A stretch of 64,000 nt of DNA from Chloroflexus sp. MS-G (GCF_000735195.1 NZ_JPIM01000001.1:37092-101091), one strand, 5' to 3'; shown: positions 1 through 9,114, numbered from the stretch's first letter. The notes: generated by a model not told the origin, from the letters alone. Numbers and translations: made by a program.

Positions 1-813
1 CGAACGGAAGGTGGTCATCGCCTCTACTCGGAGCGTGATATTGCGACCATTCGCTGGCTACGTGACCGTACAGCCGAGGGTCTTACTATCAGTCAAGCCA
101 TTGCCCTGATGATGGAGGGCAGCGACACCAGTCTTTCGTGGCTAAACACTGCGGTCGACACCGAGCCACATACGTGGGAGCGGATGCAGGCGCGGCTGAT
201 CACTGCGTTAACCGATTTTGATGCGACACGCGCCGAGCAGATTCTGGGTGAAGCATTTGCACTCTACCCGCTGGAAGATGTCTTCTTGAAGTTGATCCAG
301 CCGACGATGGTTGAAATCGGTGAGCAGTGGCACGCTGGACGCATTTCGGTGACAGCAGAACATTTTGCAACCCAGTTCATTCGGCGTAAGTTGTCGAGTC
401 TCTTCAATACCTATAACGTTACAGAGGGGCGAGGGTTAATTCTCGTTGGTTGTGCGCCGAGTGAACAGCACGATCTGGGCGCACTGATGTTATCAGTCTT
501 TTTTGTTCGTCATGGCTGGCAGGTGATCTACCTTGGGCCGGAAGTGCCGGTGAAGGACCTGCTTGATGCGGTGCGTCATATTCAGCCTGATTTAGTGTGT
601 TTGTCCGCTTCTACAACCGAAACCGCTACGCAGTTGCTCGAAATCGGTCGAGCGATTCAACAATTGCCACCGCCTACGCCACTCTTCGGCTATGGTGGCC
701 GCGCATTCAATCTTAATCCGGTCTTGACGCATAAGATGCCGGGAACATTTTTAGGTCGTGATGCCCAGGAAGCCGTTGAGAATGTTGCGTCACTCCTGAG
801 TCGCAGTCGCTAA
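1..813 (+). CDS. carH: CarH/LitR-type MerR regulator with B12-binding domain (5' truncated)
   Basis: The reading frame is open from the first base of the window, so the N-terminus is missing. The first about 40 residues are the second half of a MerR helix-turn-helix (GGHRLYSERDIATIRWLRDR). They are followed by a four-helix cobalamin-cap domain and a Rossmann-type B12-binding domain. The codons at 328-330 and 358-363 give W-x9-EH, the signature that contacts the upper face of adenosylcobalamin in CarH photoreceptors. Codons at 463-480 give ExHxxG (EQHDLG), whose His is the lower axial ligand, and a GG pair lies further on (GYGGRAF). In known CarH proteins the dark AdoCbl-bound tetramer represses carotenoid genes and light releases it. 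The next gene is crtB, 127 bp downstream in the same direction, so control of phytoene synthesis is the obvious role. Light control in this organism is inferred. Confidence 0.88.
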   Translation, partial: RTEGGHRLYSERDIATIRWLRDRTAEGLTISQAIALMMEGSDTSLSWLNTAVDTEPHTWERMQARLITALTDFDATRAEQILGEAFALYPLEDVFLKLIQPTMVEIGEQWHAGRISVTAEHFATQFIRRKLSSLFNTYNVTEGRGLILVGCAPSEQHDLGALMLSVFFVRHGWQVIYLGPEVPVKDLLDAVRHIQPDLVCLSASTTETATQLLEIGRAIQQLPPPTPLFGYGGRAFNLNPVLTHKMPGTFLGRDAQEAVENVASLLSRSR

Positions 814-875
814 TGGTGAAGGTGAACCGTGCACAGAGATCGTTCTTATAGCGGTCGATCCTGTGTGATTCGTAC

Positions 876-904
876 TTGCCGGTAAACGCAATATTGCGTA
901 TATT
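876..904 (+). promoter_or_regulatory. crtB promoter with 14-bp palindrome in the spacer (candidate CarH operator)
   Basis: TTGCCG (876-881) and TATATT (899-904) are separated by exactly 17 bp. The perfect palindrome ACGCAATATTGCGT occupies 886-899, filling the spacer and touching the -10. A dimeric or tetrameric repressor bound there would block RNA polymerase. The neighbouring CarH-like gene makes it the likely ligand. The palindrome is seen directly; its recognition by this protein is inference. Confidence 0.55.
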
Positions 905-940
905 ACAAATAAGCGTGATATGTGACAAAAGGAGTGCAGT

Positions 941-1954
941 GTGTCGCTGAATTCGCTCTCGATCTTTACGCGAGGAAACGGCTTACCGGTGAGCCAGGCG
1001 CTGCCAGCAGATGAGCAGCTTGCCCAACTCCTTCATCTCAGCGATCTTCCTGCCTCATCGCATACCGACGAGTTGCCGCCACCGCCAACGCGAACGTTAG
1101 CCGAGGCTTACGCGATATGCGATCAGATCATTCGTCGTCATTCAAAGAGTTTCTTTTTCAGTACCCAATTTCTGCCACCAGGGCAGCGTCGTGCTGTGCG
1201 GGCATTGTACGCCTTTTGTCGCACTACCGATGATACTGTTGACATGGCCGAATCTGATCCGGCACGGGCATTAGCCGAATGGATCCGGATTGCACGTCGG
1301 CCACGGTTTGATACCTCACACCCAGTATTATTGGCCTGGGCCGATACCTGCCAGCGTTATAACCTTTCGCCGAGTCTGATCGACGAATTGCTGGCAGGGG
1401 TCGCAATGGATCTCACCATTTCACGCTATGCCACGTTTGCCGACCTCTGGCTCTATTGCTATCGTGTTGCGTCGGTGGTAGGCTTGCTGGTGATCGGCAT
1501 TACCGGTGCAGCACCTGGTGCACAACCTTATGCGATCAAGCTCGGTGTTGCGTTGCAGCTTACCAATATTTTGCGCGACATCGGCGAGGATGCTGATCGC
1601 CAGCGAGTGTATTTGCCTGAAGATGAACTGGCACGCTTTGGTCTCACTGCTGATGACATTCTAGCCCGCGTGTATGATGAGCGGTTTATTGCGTTGATGA
1701 AGTTCCAGGTGGCACGTGCTCATCAGTTGTACGACGAAAGTTGGCCCGGCATTGCACTGTTGCCGCCAGAGGTACGTCTGGCGGTCGCGGCTGCTGCACG
1801 TGTCTACCGCGGTATTCTCGATAAAATAGAGCAAAATCGTTACGACTCGTATACCCGACGTGCGTATCTCCCGCTACGCGAGAAGATTGCTCGTCTGCCG
1901 CGTATCTGGTGGGATATGCGGTGCCTGTCGAAGATGTTGTCTCGTTCTCGTTGA
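941..1954 (+). CDS. crtB: Phytoene synthase
   Basis: Condenses two geranylgeranyl diphosphates to phytoene, the first committed step of carotenoid synthesis. The 337-residue protein has the two Asp-rich Mg/diphosphate motifs of squalene/phytoene synthases, DDTVD at residues 97-101 and DIGED at about 213-217, the latter within NILRDIGEDADRQRVYLP. About 50 residues precede the usual start of homology (from about residue 52, LAEAYAICDQIIRRHSKSF), which makes it slightly long for the family. The start is GTG at 941 because AAAGGAG lies at the proper distance upstream. It follows a CarH-type light regulator, and its promoter carries a palindrome, so light-dependent expression is likely. Confidence 0.93.
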   Translation: MSLNSLSIFTRGNGLPVSQALPADEQLAQLLHLSDLPASSHTDELPPPPTRTLAEAYAICDQIIRRHSKSFFFSTQFLPPGQRRAVRALYAFCRTTDDTVDMAESDPARALAEWIRIARRPRFDTSHPVLLAWADTCQRYNLSPSLIDELLAGVAMDLTISRYATFADLWLYCYRVASVVGLLVIGITGAAPGAQPYAIKLGVALQLTNILRDIGEDADRQRVYLPEDELARFGLTADDILARVYDERFIALMKFQVARAHQLYDESWPGIALLPPEVRLAVAAAARVYRGILDKIEQNRYDSYTRRAYLPLREKIARLPRIWWDMRCLSKMLSRSR

Positions 1955-1994
1955 ACTGTCTCATTTCACGGGTGTGTTGCATATCAATAATCTC

Positions 1995-2003
1995 TGGTAC
2001 AAT
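1995..2003 (+). promoter_or_regulatory. Extended -10 promoter (TGG-TACAAT)
   Basis: TGG directly followed by TACAAT (1998-2003), with only a weak -35 match (TGTTGC, 1975-1980, 17-bp spacing). It lies just upstream of the DUF2085 gene and matches the extended -10 form found before several other genes in the window. Confidence 0.45.
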
Positions 2004-2020
2004 GAGGTTATGACACACCG

Positions 2021-2590
2021 ATGGATTGCTATCGTGAAATGGACAGCGCTATGACTGTATACGCTCTACCAACGCCACACTCGCAACGTTCCTGGTCACC
2101 CCAAGTGTACGATCTAATACTCTGGATTCTCTTTTTGGGACCGATAGCTTCACCGCTCTTGCGCGCAACCGGTTTACCCCTCGTGAGTGAGACCGGTACC
2201 TTCGCCCGTGATCTGCTGGCAACGTATATCTGTCCAACGCCAGAACGTTCGTTATGGTTGTTGGGCTGGCCGATGGCGGTGTGTGCTCGCTGTTGGGGGG
2301 CTACTATCGGTCTCTGGTTGGCCCGGCTGATGATCGGCGAGCGGGCGCCTTCGTTGTTACGCTGGTATCGGTCGTTAGTCTGGTCACAGCGTCTGGTATT
2401 GGCAGCCCTACCATTTTTACTCTGGCCGCTTGAGATTATCGGACATTATAGCGGTTGGTGGTTTGCACCTCTTTGGCTTTTGCTGATCAACGGTGTGCAA
2501 GCCGGTTTTGCCGCTGGCCTTTTCTTTGCTTCGATCTGGCCTGGGTTATGGCCGTCCTCTGCTCAACAAGGAGCGGTTGGCCAGGGGTAG
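2021..2590 (+). CDS. DUF2085 family membrane protein
   Basis: A predicted integral membrane protein of up to 189 residues with about four hydrophobic segments. It contains the family pattern of a Cys followed by PERS, then VCARCWG (CPTPERSLWLLGWPMAVCARCWG, residues about 71-93 when counted from 2021). The three Cys in this block suggest metal or redox binding, but the function of DUF2085 proteins is not established. The start is uncertain: 2021 would leave a very short leader after the predicted promoter, and ATG at 2051 is an equally plausible start. Neither has a good Shine-Dalgarno sequence. Confidence 0.72.
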   Translation: MDCYREMDSAMTVYALPTPHSQRSWSPQVYDLILWILFLGPIASPLLRATGLPLVSETGTFARDLLATYICPTPERSLWLLGWPMAVCARCWGATIGLWLARLMIGERAPSLLRWYRSLVWSQRLVLAALPFLLWPLEIIGHYSGWWFAPLWLLLINGVQAGFAAGLFFASIWPGLWPSSAQQGAVGQG

Positions 2591-3113
2591 TAGAATACCG
2601 TTCCTTCCGGGCAGTCGCTTGCACTGGCTCCGCTCTTTCACGATGAAGAGGAACCGGGGTAAAGGGCGACTGCGGGCTTGTAACGTCCTTTTCCTCCCAA
2701 CAGTGGTAATGGGGAAAGAGCAAAAGAGCTGCGCAATCGGGATTAGTTCCCCACCCGTCTGCAGCGCACGCAGTGGTGCGCAGACCCTCATTGGTGCGCC
2801 GATTATGCCCTTTAGTGCACAGTAGGGGAGATTTCACGCTCTAGAGGTTTGTGCTCCCACAATCCCCTCAGAGGCGATGCCTTCCAGTCGCGTATCCAGG
2901 CGATTCGCGAGTCATCAGGAGCGGATACGTACAGTTCTCGGTGTCACTCTGCTTGGGCATTGTCTGATCAGCGCAGGTGACCCAAAGCTGAGAACTCGGC
3001 AACGCCTTGTTCGGAAATGACTTCTCTTAGCCTTCACCTCTCTTCTCTGGTATGATGAACTGTGTAACCTGCAAACGTACCATTGTGCTATTCACCATGA
3101 CGGAGATGACACT
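2591..3113. other. Intergenic region with paired inverted repeats, no gene recognised
   Basis: No convincing coding region. Two consecutive stem-loops can be drawn: CGTATCC/GGATACG (2891-2897 with 2923-2929), and AGTTCTC/GAGAACT (2933-2939 with 2990-2996). Inside the second lies either GTCAC/GTGAC or GCTTGGG/CCCAAAGC. An extended -10 for the downstream protease follows at 3048-3056, so the stems lie upstream of that start site and are not part of its leader. Confidence 0.4.
3048..3056 (+). promoter_or_regulatory. Extended -10 promoter (TGG-TATGAT) for the HtrA-like gene
   Basis: TGG followed by TATGAT at 3051-3056, 57 bp before the ATG of the protease gene. There is no good -35, as is usual for extended -10 promoters. 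Confidence 0.45.
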
Positions 3114-4316
3114 ATGCGCCGGGTTCTCCTTATATTGCTCCTTTTTATCGTCACCGGTTGTGCGCGTGCCAATCTAACGGTAGTTACCAGTAATGAAGCG
3201 CCGACTCCAACGTCGCCACCGATTCGGCCAACCGATGCTCCGCTGCTGCCGATAGAGGTTGGAAATACTTCGGTTGTGGTGGAAACAGAATTGAGTGAGT
3301 CTGAACAACGGTTAGTTGATCTTTACCGACGTGTCAATCCAGCCGTTGTAAGTCTAGATGTAGTGGTTGATCAGAGTGCTAATCTTCCACCTGGTCACCC
3401 CCCGATTACTCCAGATGGCCCAAGTGGTCAGGGTTCAGGGTTTCTGTATGATGATCAGGGACATATCGTGACAAATCACCACGTGATTGCGGGGGCATTT
3501 CAGATCCAGGTACGTTTTGCGAACGGTGCAACGGTTATTGCCGATCTGATCGGTAGTGATCCCGACAGTGATCTGGCAGTGATCAAGGTAAACAGTCTGC
3601 CAGAAGGCGTGAAACCGCTACCGTTGGGGAATAGCGAAACATTACAGGTCGGGCAAACCGCAGTTGCCATTGGCAGCCCTTTTGGTCAGCGGAATACGCT
3701 CACCGTTGGCGTTATCAGTGGATTGGGGCGTACATTGCGTGGCCCAGAACGTCGTGTTGGTAGCTTCAGTATTCCGAACGTGATACAGACAGATGCCGCG
3801 ATTAATCCGGGTAATTCGGGCGGCCCACTCCTCAATTTGCGAGGTGAAGTGATCGGGGTCAACACCGCAATTGCCGTCAGTCTCGGCGGGAGTAATTTTG
3901 AAGGAGTTGGCTACGCTGTTCCGGCGCAAACTGTAGCTCGCGTGGTGCCAGCGTTAATCAAGCAAGGACGTTACGATCATCCGTGGCTGGGCATCAGCAT
4001 GACGACGGTTGACACCCTGTTTGCGAATCGGTTTGGTCTTGCTATCAATCGGGGCGTCCTCGTTGGTGCAGTTCAGGAAGGGAGTCCGGCAGCCGCAGCC
4101 GGTCTACAGGGTGGGTCAACCACCGCAACCTATCGTGGTTTGCCGGTGCGAATCGGAGGTGATATTATCATCGCTTGTAACGGGGCACCGATCTTCTCAA
4201 GCGATCAACTGGTCGGTATGATTGACTTATTGCAGGTTGGTGATCAGGTCGTACTGAAGATCCAACGTGGTAGTGAGCAGCTTGATGTGACGGTAACGCT
4301 GGCAGCGCGACCGTAA
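3114..4316 (+). CDS. HtrA/DegP-like serine protease lipoprotein
   Basis: A trypsin-fold protease with a C-terminal PDZ domain, the architecture of HtrA/Deg proteins that degrade or refold damaged envelope proteins. It begins with a lipoprotein signal ending in VTGC (Cys16), followed by a Pro/Thr-rich linker, so it should be tethered outside the membrane. The catalytic triad is visible: His123 in TNHHVI, Asp153 in DSDLAVIKV and Ser235 in NPGNSGGPL. The PDZ region spans roughly residues 295-395. GGAG upstream supports the ATG at 3114. The 400-residue length is normal for the single-PDZ subfamily. Confidence 0.93.
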   Translation: MRRVLLILLLFIVTGCARANLTVVTSNEAPTPTSPPIRPTDAPLLPIEVGNTSVVVETELSESEQRLVDLYRRVNPAVVSLDVVVDQSANLPPGHPPITPDGPSGQGSGFLYDDQGHIVTNHHVIAGAFQIQVRFANGATVIADLIGSDPDSDLAVIKVNSLPEGVKPLPLGNSETLQVGQTAVAIGSPFGQRNTLTVGVISGLGRTLRGPERRVGSFSIPNVIQTDAAINPGNSGGPLLNLRGEVIGVNTAIAVSLGGSNFEGVGYAVPAQTVARVVPALIKQGRYDHPWLGISMTTVDTLFANRFGLAINRGVLVGAVQEGSPAAAAGLQGGSTTATYRGLPVRIGGDIIIACNGAPIFSSDQLVGMIDLLQVGDQVVLKIQRGSEQLDVTVTLAARP

Positions 4317-4330
4317 TCATGCGAATACGG

Positions 4331-4336
4331 TACAAT
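4331..4336 (+). promoter_or_regulatory. -10 element (TACAAT) upstream of hisD
   Basis: CGG-TACAAT at 4328-4336, about 60 bp upstream of the hisD start, resembling the other GGTACAAT promoters here. There is no histidine-codon leader ORF between it and hisD. No clear -35 hexamer. Confidence 0.35.
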
Positions 4337-4397
4337 GATACAGCAGCCGTAAAGGTTGGTTGCCAGGTTTCGGTTTTTAGTTTGCGAGTGATCAGTG

Positions 4398-5705
4398 ATG
4401 ACAATTCCTATCATTAACGATCTTGATGCCGCCCGTGCTGGGATTCTCTGTCGTAGGTCGCTTGATGATGATACGGACACAACATCTGTAGTCGCTGAGA
4501 TCATTGCAGCGGTTCGACAGCATGGTGATGCGGCATTACGCGAGTACACGTTACGCTTTGACGGAGTAGCGTGCGAGACATTTGAGATTCCACGTGAGCG
4601 TTGGGCAGCGGCAGCGGCTGATCTCGATCCAACTCTGCGTCATGCACTCTTGCTGGCCATTGGTGAAATTCGCCGCTTTCACGAACGGCAACTGCGCAAC
4701 TCTTGGGTCGAGTTTACCGTCGAAGGAGCGTTAGGCCAGTTAGTGCGGCCACTTGATCGGGTTGGGATTTATGTACCTGGCGGTGCTGCCCCATTGCCGT
4801 CGTCGCTGATCCATGCGGCTGTACCGGCCAGGGTTGCCGGTGTGCGTGAGATTATCGTTTGCTCACCGCCGCAACGAGCAACTGGTGAACCAGCAGCGAT
4901 TGTGTTGGCGGCTGCTCATCTGGCCGGGGTTGACCGCTTGTTTGCCATCGGTGGAGCACAGGCTATTGCTGCGCTGGCATACGGTACTGCCAGCGTGCCA
5001 CGGGTCGAAGCTGTGGCGGGGCCAGGGAATCGTTACGTTATCCAGGCGATGCGGTTGGTTTACGGTACAGTCGGCGTCGTGAGTTTGCCAGGGCCAACCG
5101 AGACGCTTATTATTGCCGATCACACGGCGAACCCCAGGTCAGTTGCTGCCGATCTTCTGGCTCAGGCCGAGCATGTCGAGGCCAGCGCGATTTTATTGAC
5201 ACCGGATCCGCAGTTGGCGCAACAGGTTCAGCAAGAAGTTGAACGACAACTCACAACACTCCCGCCGACGAATGCACAGGCTGCCCGTGATGCAGTAACG
5301 CGACGTGGTGGTATTGTGGTAGTGCCCGATCTGGTGACGGCATTTGAATTGGCGAACGACTACGCTCCTGAGCACCTCTGCCTATTGATTGCCGATCCAT
5401 GGTCGTATGTTGGTCTTGTACGCAATGCCGGTGGCGTCTTTCTCGGTGAAGAGTCGTTTGAGGTTCTCGGTGATTATGTAGCTGGCCCGTCACACATTAT
5501 GCCAACTGAGGGAACCGCTCGTTATGCTTCGCCGGTCAATGTTGATAGTTTTCGGAAAGTGATTTCACTGGTCGGATTGAATCGCTCTGGTCTAAACCGA
5601 ATCGGTCCAGCAGCGATACGGCTTGCTGAAGCCGAGGGGCTGTTTGCCCATGCCGCAGCAGTGCGGGCGCGTTTTGAGGCGCCAGATACCGATGGGAGGG
5701 AGTAA
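4398..5705 (+). CDS. hisD: Histidinol dehydrogenase
   Basis: Catalyses the last two steps of histidine synthesis, histidinol to histidine with two NAD, in the cytoplasm with Zn. The 435-residue length is standard. Family blocks are seen in order: VGIYVPGG, AVAGPGNRYVIQAM, GPTETLIIADHTANP, QAEH, and then NDYAPEHLCL and GPSHIMPT near the C-terminus. The frame starts GTG-ATG at 4395/4398, and ATG is preferred. It is alone here rather than in a his operon, and yggT follows one base after its stop codon, so the two are probably co-transcribed. Confidence 0.95.
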   Translation: MTIPIINDLDAARAGILCRRSLDDDTDTTSVVAEIIAAVRQHGDAALREYTLRFDGVACETFEIPRERWAAAAADLDPTLRHALLLAIGEIRRFHERQLRNSWVEFTVEGALGQLVRPLDRVGIYVPGGAAPLPSSLIHAAVPARVAGVREIIVCSPPQRATGEPAAIVLAAAHLAGVDRLFAIGGAQAIAALAYGTASVPRVEAVAGPGNRYVIQAMRLVYGTVGVVSLPGPTETLIIADHTANPRSVAADLLAQAEHVEASAILLTPDPQLAQQVQQEVERQLTTLPPTNAQAARDAVTRRGGIVVVPDLVTAFELANDYAPEHLCLLIADPWSYVGLVRNAGGVFLGEESFEVLGDYVAGPSHIMPTEGTARYASPVNVDSFRKVISLVGLNRSGLNRIGPAAIRLAEAEGLFAHAAAVRARFEAPDTDGRE

Positions 5706-5706
5706 A

Positions 5707-5964
5707 ATGTCGGGTTTTTTGATCAGTTTCGTAAGTATTCTCTTTACAGTCTTATTTTATGCGATTCTAGGGCGCGTTCTTGCCTCATGGATCGATCCAC
5801 AGGGGAACTTTCCTGTGACTCGTGTCTTACACGAAATTACCGAGCCAATTTTGGGGCCTATTCGGAGTATTATGCCTAATATAGGGATGTTCGATTTCTC
5901 GCCAATTGTGGCAATGCTGCTCTTGCAGCTTCTCGAACGATTGATTATCAGTGCGATCAGGTGA
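5707..5964 (+). CDS. YggT family membrane protein
   Basis: An 85-residue protein with two hydrophobic segments flanking a conserved loop (RVLASWIDP, then TEPILGPIRSIMPNIGMFDFSPIVAMLLL), the pattern of YggT proteins. Family members are linked to cell division or osmotic tolerance, but their mechanism is unclear. The start is ATG 5707, placed by GGGAGGGAG overlapping the end of hisD. The one-base gap suggests translational coupling with hisD. Confidence 0.88.
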   Translation: MSGFLISFVSILFTVLFYAILGRVLASWIDPQGNFPVTRVLHEITEPILGPIRSIMPNIGMFDFSPIVAMLLLQLLERLIISAIR

Positions 5965-6145
5965 GATGTCGGCCAACTCACATCACACCTCGGACGGCAT
6001 CAGTATACGCATCCTGATCTGAGCACGGCACCGTCGGATCGAAGTCGGATACTGTGTTGGGTGAAGTCAGAGCCAAACTGATATGCCAGGGATAGGCGCG
6101 GGGTGTGGGAGAGACGTTCGGCAAGCGGATAAGTGGAAATAGCGC

Positions 6146-7819
6146 ATGGCTCAGGAAACGCTATTGTTGAGGGAACAGACCAGGGTGAATGATCGACTCC
6201 TACTGACGGTGGTCTTTCTGGCCGGAATCGGTACCCTTGGCATTGAAATGGTGATGCCGCGCATGCTGGCACCTTTTTTTGGCACTTCCCAGCCGATCTG
6301 GGCAGTTGTGATTGGGATGACGCTGGTCTATCTGGCGATAGGCTATCGTTTAGGTGGTACGCTGGCCGACCGCCGACCAGACTGGCGGTTATTATTTCAG
6401 CTCATCGGTTGGGCCGGTATCAGTTGTGCGGTAATCCCCTTTGTTGCCCGTCCTATCCTCAGTTTTGCCCAGGGAGCGCTGCGGAGCGTGGCCGCCGGTG
6501 GTTTTTTAGCTGCGCTGATCGGGGTAATCCTGCTTTTTGCAGTGCCGGTGACCTTAATGGCAATGGTTGGTCCGTTTGCAATTCGGCTGCAATTGCGACA
6601 GGCGACCGATGTTGAACACGCCGGGCGTACTGCCGGTACGATTTCAGCGCTCTCAACGATTGGCTCTATCGTCGGTACCTTTCTAACGGTACTGGTTCTG
6701 ATTCCCACCATTGGGGTTAGCAGTACGCTCTTTCTCTTCGCTGCGTTTCTGGTCGTGCTTAGTCTGATTGGCTTGCGTGATCCTCGCCAATTGCTGTTCG
6801 TGCTCACCGTTATACTCCTGGCGGGGGCATATCAGCTCACTACAGGAACGATCAAAGCTGCTGATTGTCGCAACTGTCGATTGATTGCAGAATTTGAGTC
6901 GGGCTACAACTACATTCAAGTTGCCGAACAAGAGGTGCTCTACAACAACGGCGCGGTTGATCGGCGACGAGTACTCATTCTTAATGAAGGATTGGCACTC
7001 CATTCCATTTATCGCCTTAAATACCGCGAAACCGGTGATCCGCTTGATCTCCTCACCGACGGCGGCCCATGGGATTACTTCAGCGTTGCACCCTACCTTT
7101 ATCCCAACACCCGGCCAGACGATATTCGTTCACTGGCGTTGCTCGGCGCGGCAGCCGGTAGTATTGCCCAACAGTTTCTGGCAATTTATGGACCCGATAC
7201 AGTGATTGATGCAGTAGAAATCGATCCAAAAATTAGCGACGTTGGCCGTCGTTACTTCGATATGGCCGATGGTACCCCACAGGCGCCTTACTTTACGACT
7301 TACAACGAGGATGCACGGTACTGGTTGGCGACGACCGACCGCCAGTATGACGTGATTGGAATGGATGCCTATCATCAGCCGTACATTCCCTTTCACCTTA
7401 CAACGATTGAATTTTTTCGTGAAGTCAAAGCGAAGCTCACGCCTCGTGGGGTTGCAGTGGTGAATGCCGGACGACCGGCAAGCGGTGATGATCGGCTGGT
7501 CAATGCGTTGGCTTCTACCATGATCGCAGTGTTTCCACAGGTGTACATTATCGATACGCGCTTCAGTAATGCGATCCTGATCGGGGTCAATCAACCAGTG
7601 GGTGATGGGGTCGTTCATTTTATTGAAAACGCAACCAACATCGATATCCCGGCACTGCAATTGGTGATGTACTGGTCGCTGTATGAAGGTCGCTATGGCC
7701 CTTTGCGCGAGTTTACGCCGGACATGGCACAGTTTCGTCCGTTTACCGACGATCTGGCTCCGGTTGAACAGTTGATCGATGGTCTGATCTTGAGCGAAGT
7801 TGAAAAAATTGACCGCTGA
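6146..7819 (+). CDS. Membrane-fused spermidine synthase-like protein
   Basis: The N-terminal half (about residues 18-240) has seven or so membrane spans including the LGIEM.MPRMLAPFFGTS segment typical of fused MFS/spermidine synthases. The C-terminal half is an AdoMet-binding aminopropyltransferase fold, with LLGAAAGSIAQQFL as the glycine-rich loop, VEIDP binding the nucleoside, and GMDAY where spermidine synthases have the catalytic Asp. The glycine-rich loop is altered from GxGxG, so true spermidine synthesis is uncertain. A polyamine-like or other AdoMet-dependent transfer at the membrane is possible. It stands alone, and its ribosome binding site is weak. Confidence 0.82.
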   Translation: MAQETLLLREQTRVNDRLLLTVVFLAGIGTLGIEMVMPRMLAPFFGTSQPIWAVVIGMTLVYLAIGYRLGGTLADRRPDWRLLFQLIGWAGISCAVIPFVARPILSFAQGALRSVAAGGFLAALIGVILLFAVPVTLMAMVGPFAIRLQLRQATDVEHAGRTAGTISALSTIGSIVGTFLTVLVLIPTIGVSSTLFLFAAFLVVLSLIGLRDPRQLLFVLTVILLAGAYQLTTGTIKAADCRNCRLIAEFESGYNYIQVAEQEVLYNNGAVDRRRVLILNEGLALHSIYRLKYRETGDPLDLLTDGGPWDYFSVAPYLYPNTRPDDIRSLALLGAAAGSIAQQFLAIYGPDTVIDAVEIDPKISDVGRRYFDMADGTPQAPYFTTYNEDARYWLATTDRQYDVIGMDAYHQPYIPFHLTTIEFFREVKAKLTPRGVAVVNAGRPASGDDRLVNALASTMIAVFPQVYIIDTRFSNAILIGVNQPVGDGVVHFIENATNIDIPALQLVMYWSLYEGRYGPLREFTPDMAQFRPFTDDLAPVEQLIDGLILSEVEKIDR

Positions 7820-8141
7820 TGGGTTGACAAAAACCTGAATCTCATGTTACCTTTATATCGGCCTGTCAGACTGTATCAAAAAAGGTCGAATTTCATGCCA
7901 TATTCGCCGTTGCAGTACCGCAACCCATACTGTCTAGGACATACCGGGCACATTGCCTGCTACCATGCTGGTCGCCAACGTGATCGACGCAGCATGAGTG
8001 GCGACAGTGCGGTATTACGTGCGATAAGGGCTGTGTCCTCCGCGAACCGCAAGAAGCCGCTCTAGCGCGGGGCCATGACGCCCCCGGGCAAGAGCCTTTG
8101 TTACGGTGATAACATCGGTTCATTGTTAAGGGGGGTGTCAC
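7820..8141. other. Intergenic region, possible structured transcript
   Basis: No gene recognised. A consensus -35 (TTGACA, 7824-7829) occurs at the left edge, but the -10 opposite it is poor (TACCTT at 7848). A perfect 7-bp stem GTCGCCA/TGGCGAC pairs 7971-7977 with 7999-8005. A non-coding RNA is possible, but nothing matches a known family by eye. Confidence 0.25.
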
Positions 8142-8648
8142 TTGGCGCAGCGAGTCCTTGTTCTCAACGCAAGTTACGAGCCGTTACAATTAATTTCGGT
8201 TCGTCGTGCACTCGTTCTCCTCTTACAAGAGAAAGCTGAGCTAGTTGAAGCTGCCATGCAGCAGTTACGTGCACAGTCGGTGACCTATCACGTACCGTTA
8301 GTGATTCGACTGGTGCGCTATATCCGGATTCCGCGCCAGCTCCGGCTTCCATGTTCACGGCGTGCGGTGTTTGCCCGTGATCGCGAGACGTGTCAGTACT
8401 GTGGTCAACAACCGGGGCGTGCCAATCTTACGATGGATCACGTGATCCCCCGCTCACAGGGTGGGCAGACGACTTGGGAAAATGTGGTTACTGCGTGCCG
8501 CGATTGTAACCATCGCAAGGGTGGCCGTACTCCTGAACAGGCAAATATGGTGTTGCTCTCGACACCACGCCAGCCGCAGTATCTCGCGTTTGCCCTCCTC
8601 GGTGAGCTTGAGCGGAACGACGTTTGGCGGAAGTATGCCTACACCTAA
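8142..8648 (+). CDS. HNH endonuclease
   Basis: A 168-residue protein with a central HNH nuclease fold: CQYCG, then [20 protein letters not shown] and [13 protein letters not shown], giving two CxxC zinc knuckles around the DH...N...H catalytic core. The N-terminal block ([24 protein letters not shown]) is typical of the common chromosomal HNH family of Actinobacteria, Cyanobacteria and Chloroflexi, whose substrate is unknown. The start is TTG at 8142, supported by AAGGGGGGTG immediately upstream. The 3' end overlaps yraN by 14 bp. Confidence 0.9.
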   Translation: MAQRVLVLNASYEPLQLISVRRALVLLLQEKAELVEAAMQQLRAQSVTYHVPLVIRLVRYIRIPRQLRLPCSRRAVFARDRETCQYCGQQPGRANLTMDHVIPRSQGGQTTWENVVTACRDCNHRKGGRTPEQANMVLLSTPRQPQYLAFALLGELERNDVWRKYAYT

Positions 8649-8994
8649 GCGCCAGTTGGGTGATCGCGGCGAACAAGCAGCTACAGCCTATCTGGAGCAG
8701 TGTGGTTACACAATCGTGACACGCAACTGGCGATGTCGCTATGGTGAGATCGATTTGGTAGCCCGCGATGGCGAACAGCTTGTGTTCGTGGAAGTACGCA
8801 CACGTCGTGATAGTTATGCTCTAGAATCGATTACCGCCCCAAAACAGCAACGGTTGATCGCTTTAGCGTATCAGTACCTGATCGATCATCAACTTCCGCC
8901 CGCGACACTCTGGCGGATCGATGTTGTTGCGCTTACAGTAACGGCTGGCCGCTTTGTCGTTTGCGACCATGTGGTGTCAGCCGTTGGGGAATAG
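8635..8994 (+). CDS. YraN/UPF0102 nuclease-like protein
   Basis: A 119-residue protein with the UPF0102 pattern [49 protein letters not shown], a PD-(D/E)xK-type fold (E...GEIDLV...FVEVR). Family members are usually encoded by rnhB or processing genes and are assumed to act on Holliday-type DNA, without firm evidence. The ATG at 8635 lies inside the end of the HNH gene, so the two are translationally coupled. Two predicted nucleases sharing one transcript suggests a DNA-processing role. Confidence 0.88.
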   Translation: MPTPKRQLGDRGEQAATAYLEQCGYTIVTRNWRCRYGEIDLVARDGEQLVFVEVRTRRDSYALESITAPKQQRLIALAYQYLIDHQLPPATLWRIDVVALTVTAGRFVVCDHVVSAVGE

Positions 8995-9114
8995 CGATTG
9001 CCGTTTTCAACAATTGCCTGACCATAATCTCTTCATTTCTTGTCGTTTGTGCTGACGCAGTTGCCGAAAGGAAAAACGTAAGAGTAACTCAGGCTTTCGC
9101 CAACCGCTGAGCCG

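Noticed and set aside
2493..2825. ORFs in the gap after the DUF2085 gene
   Set aside because: Several overlapping frames on both strands are open over the same bases; none has a good ribosome binding site or a known pattern.
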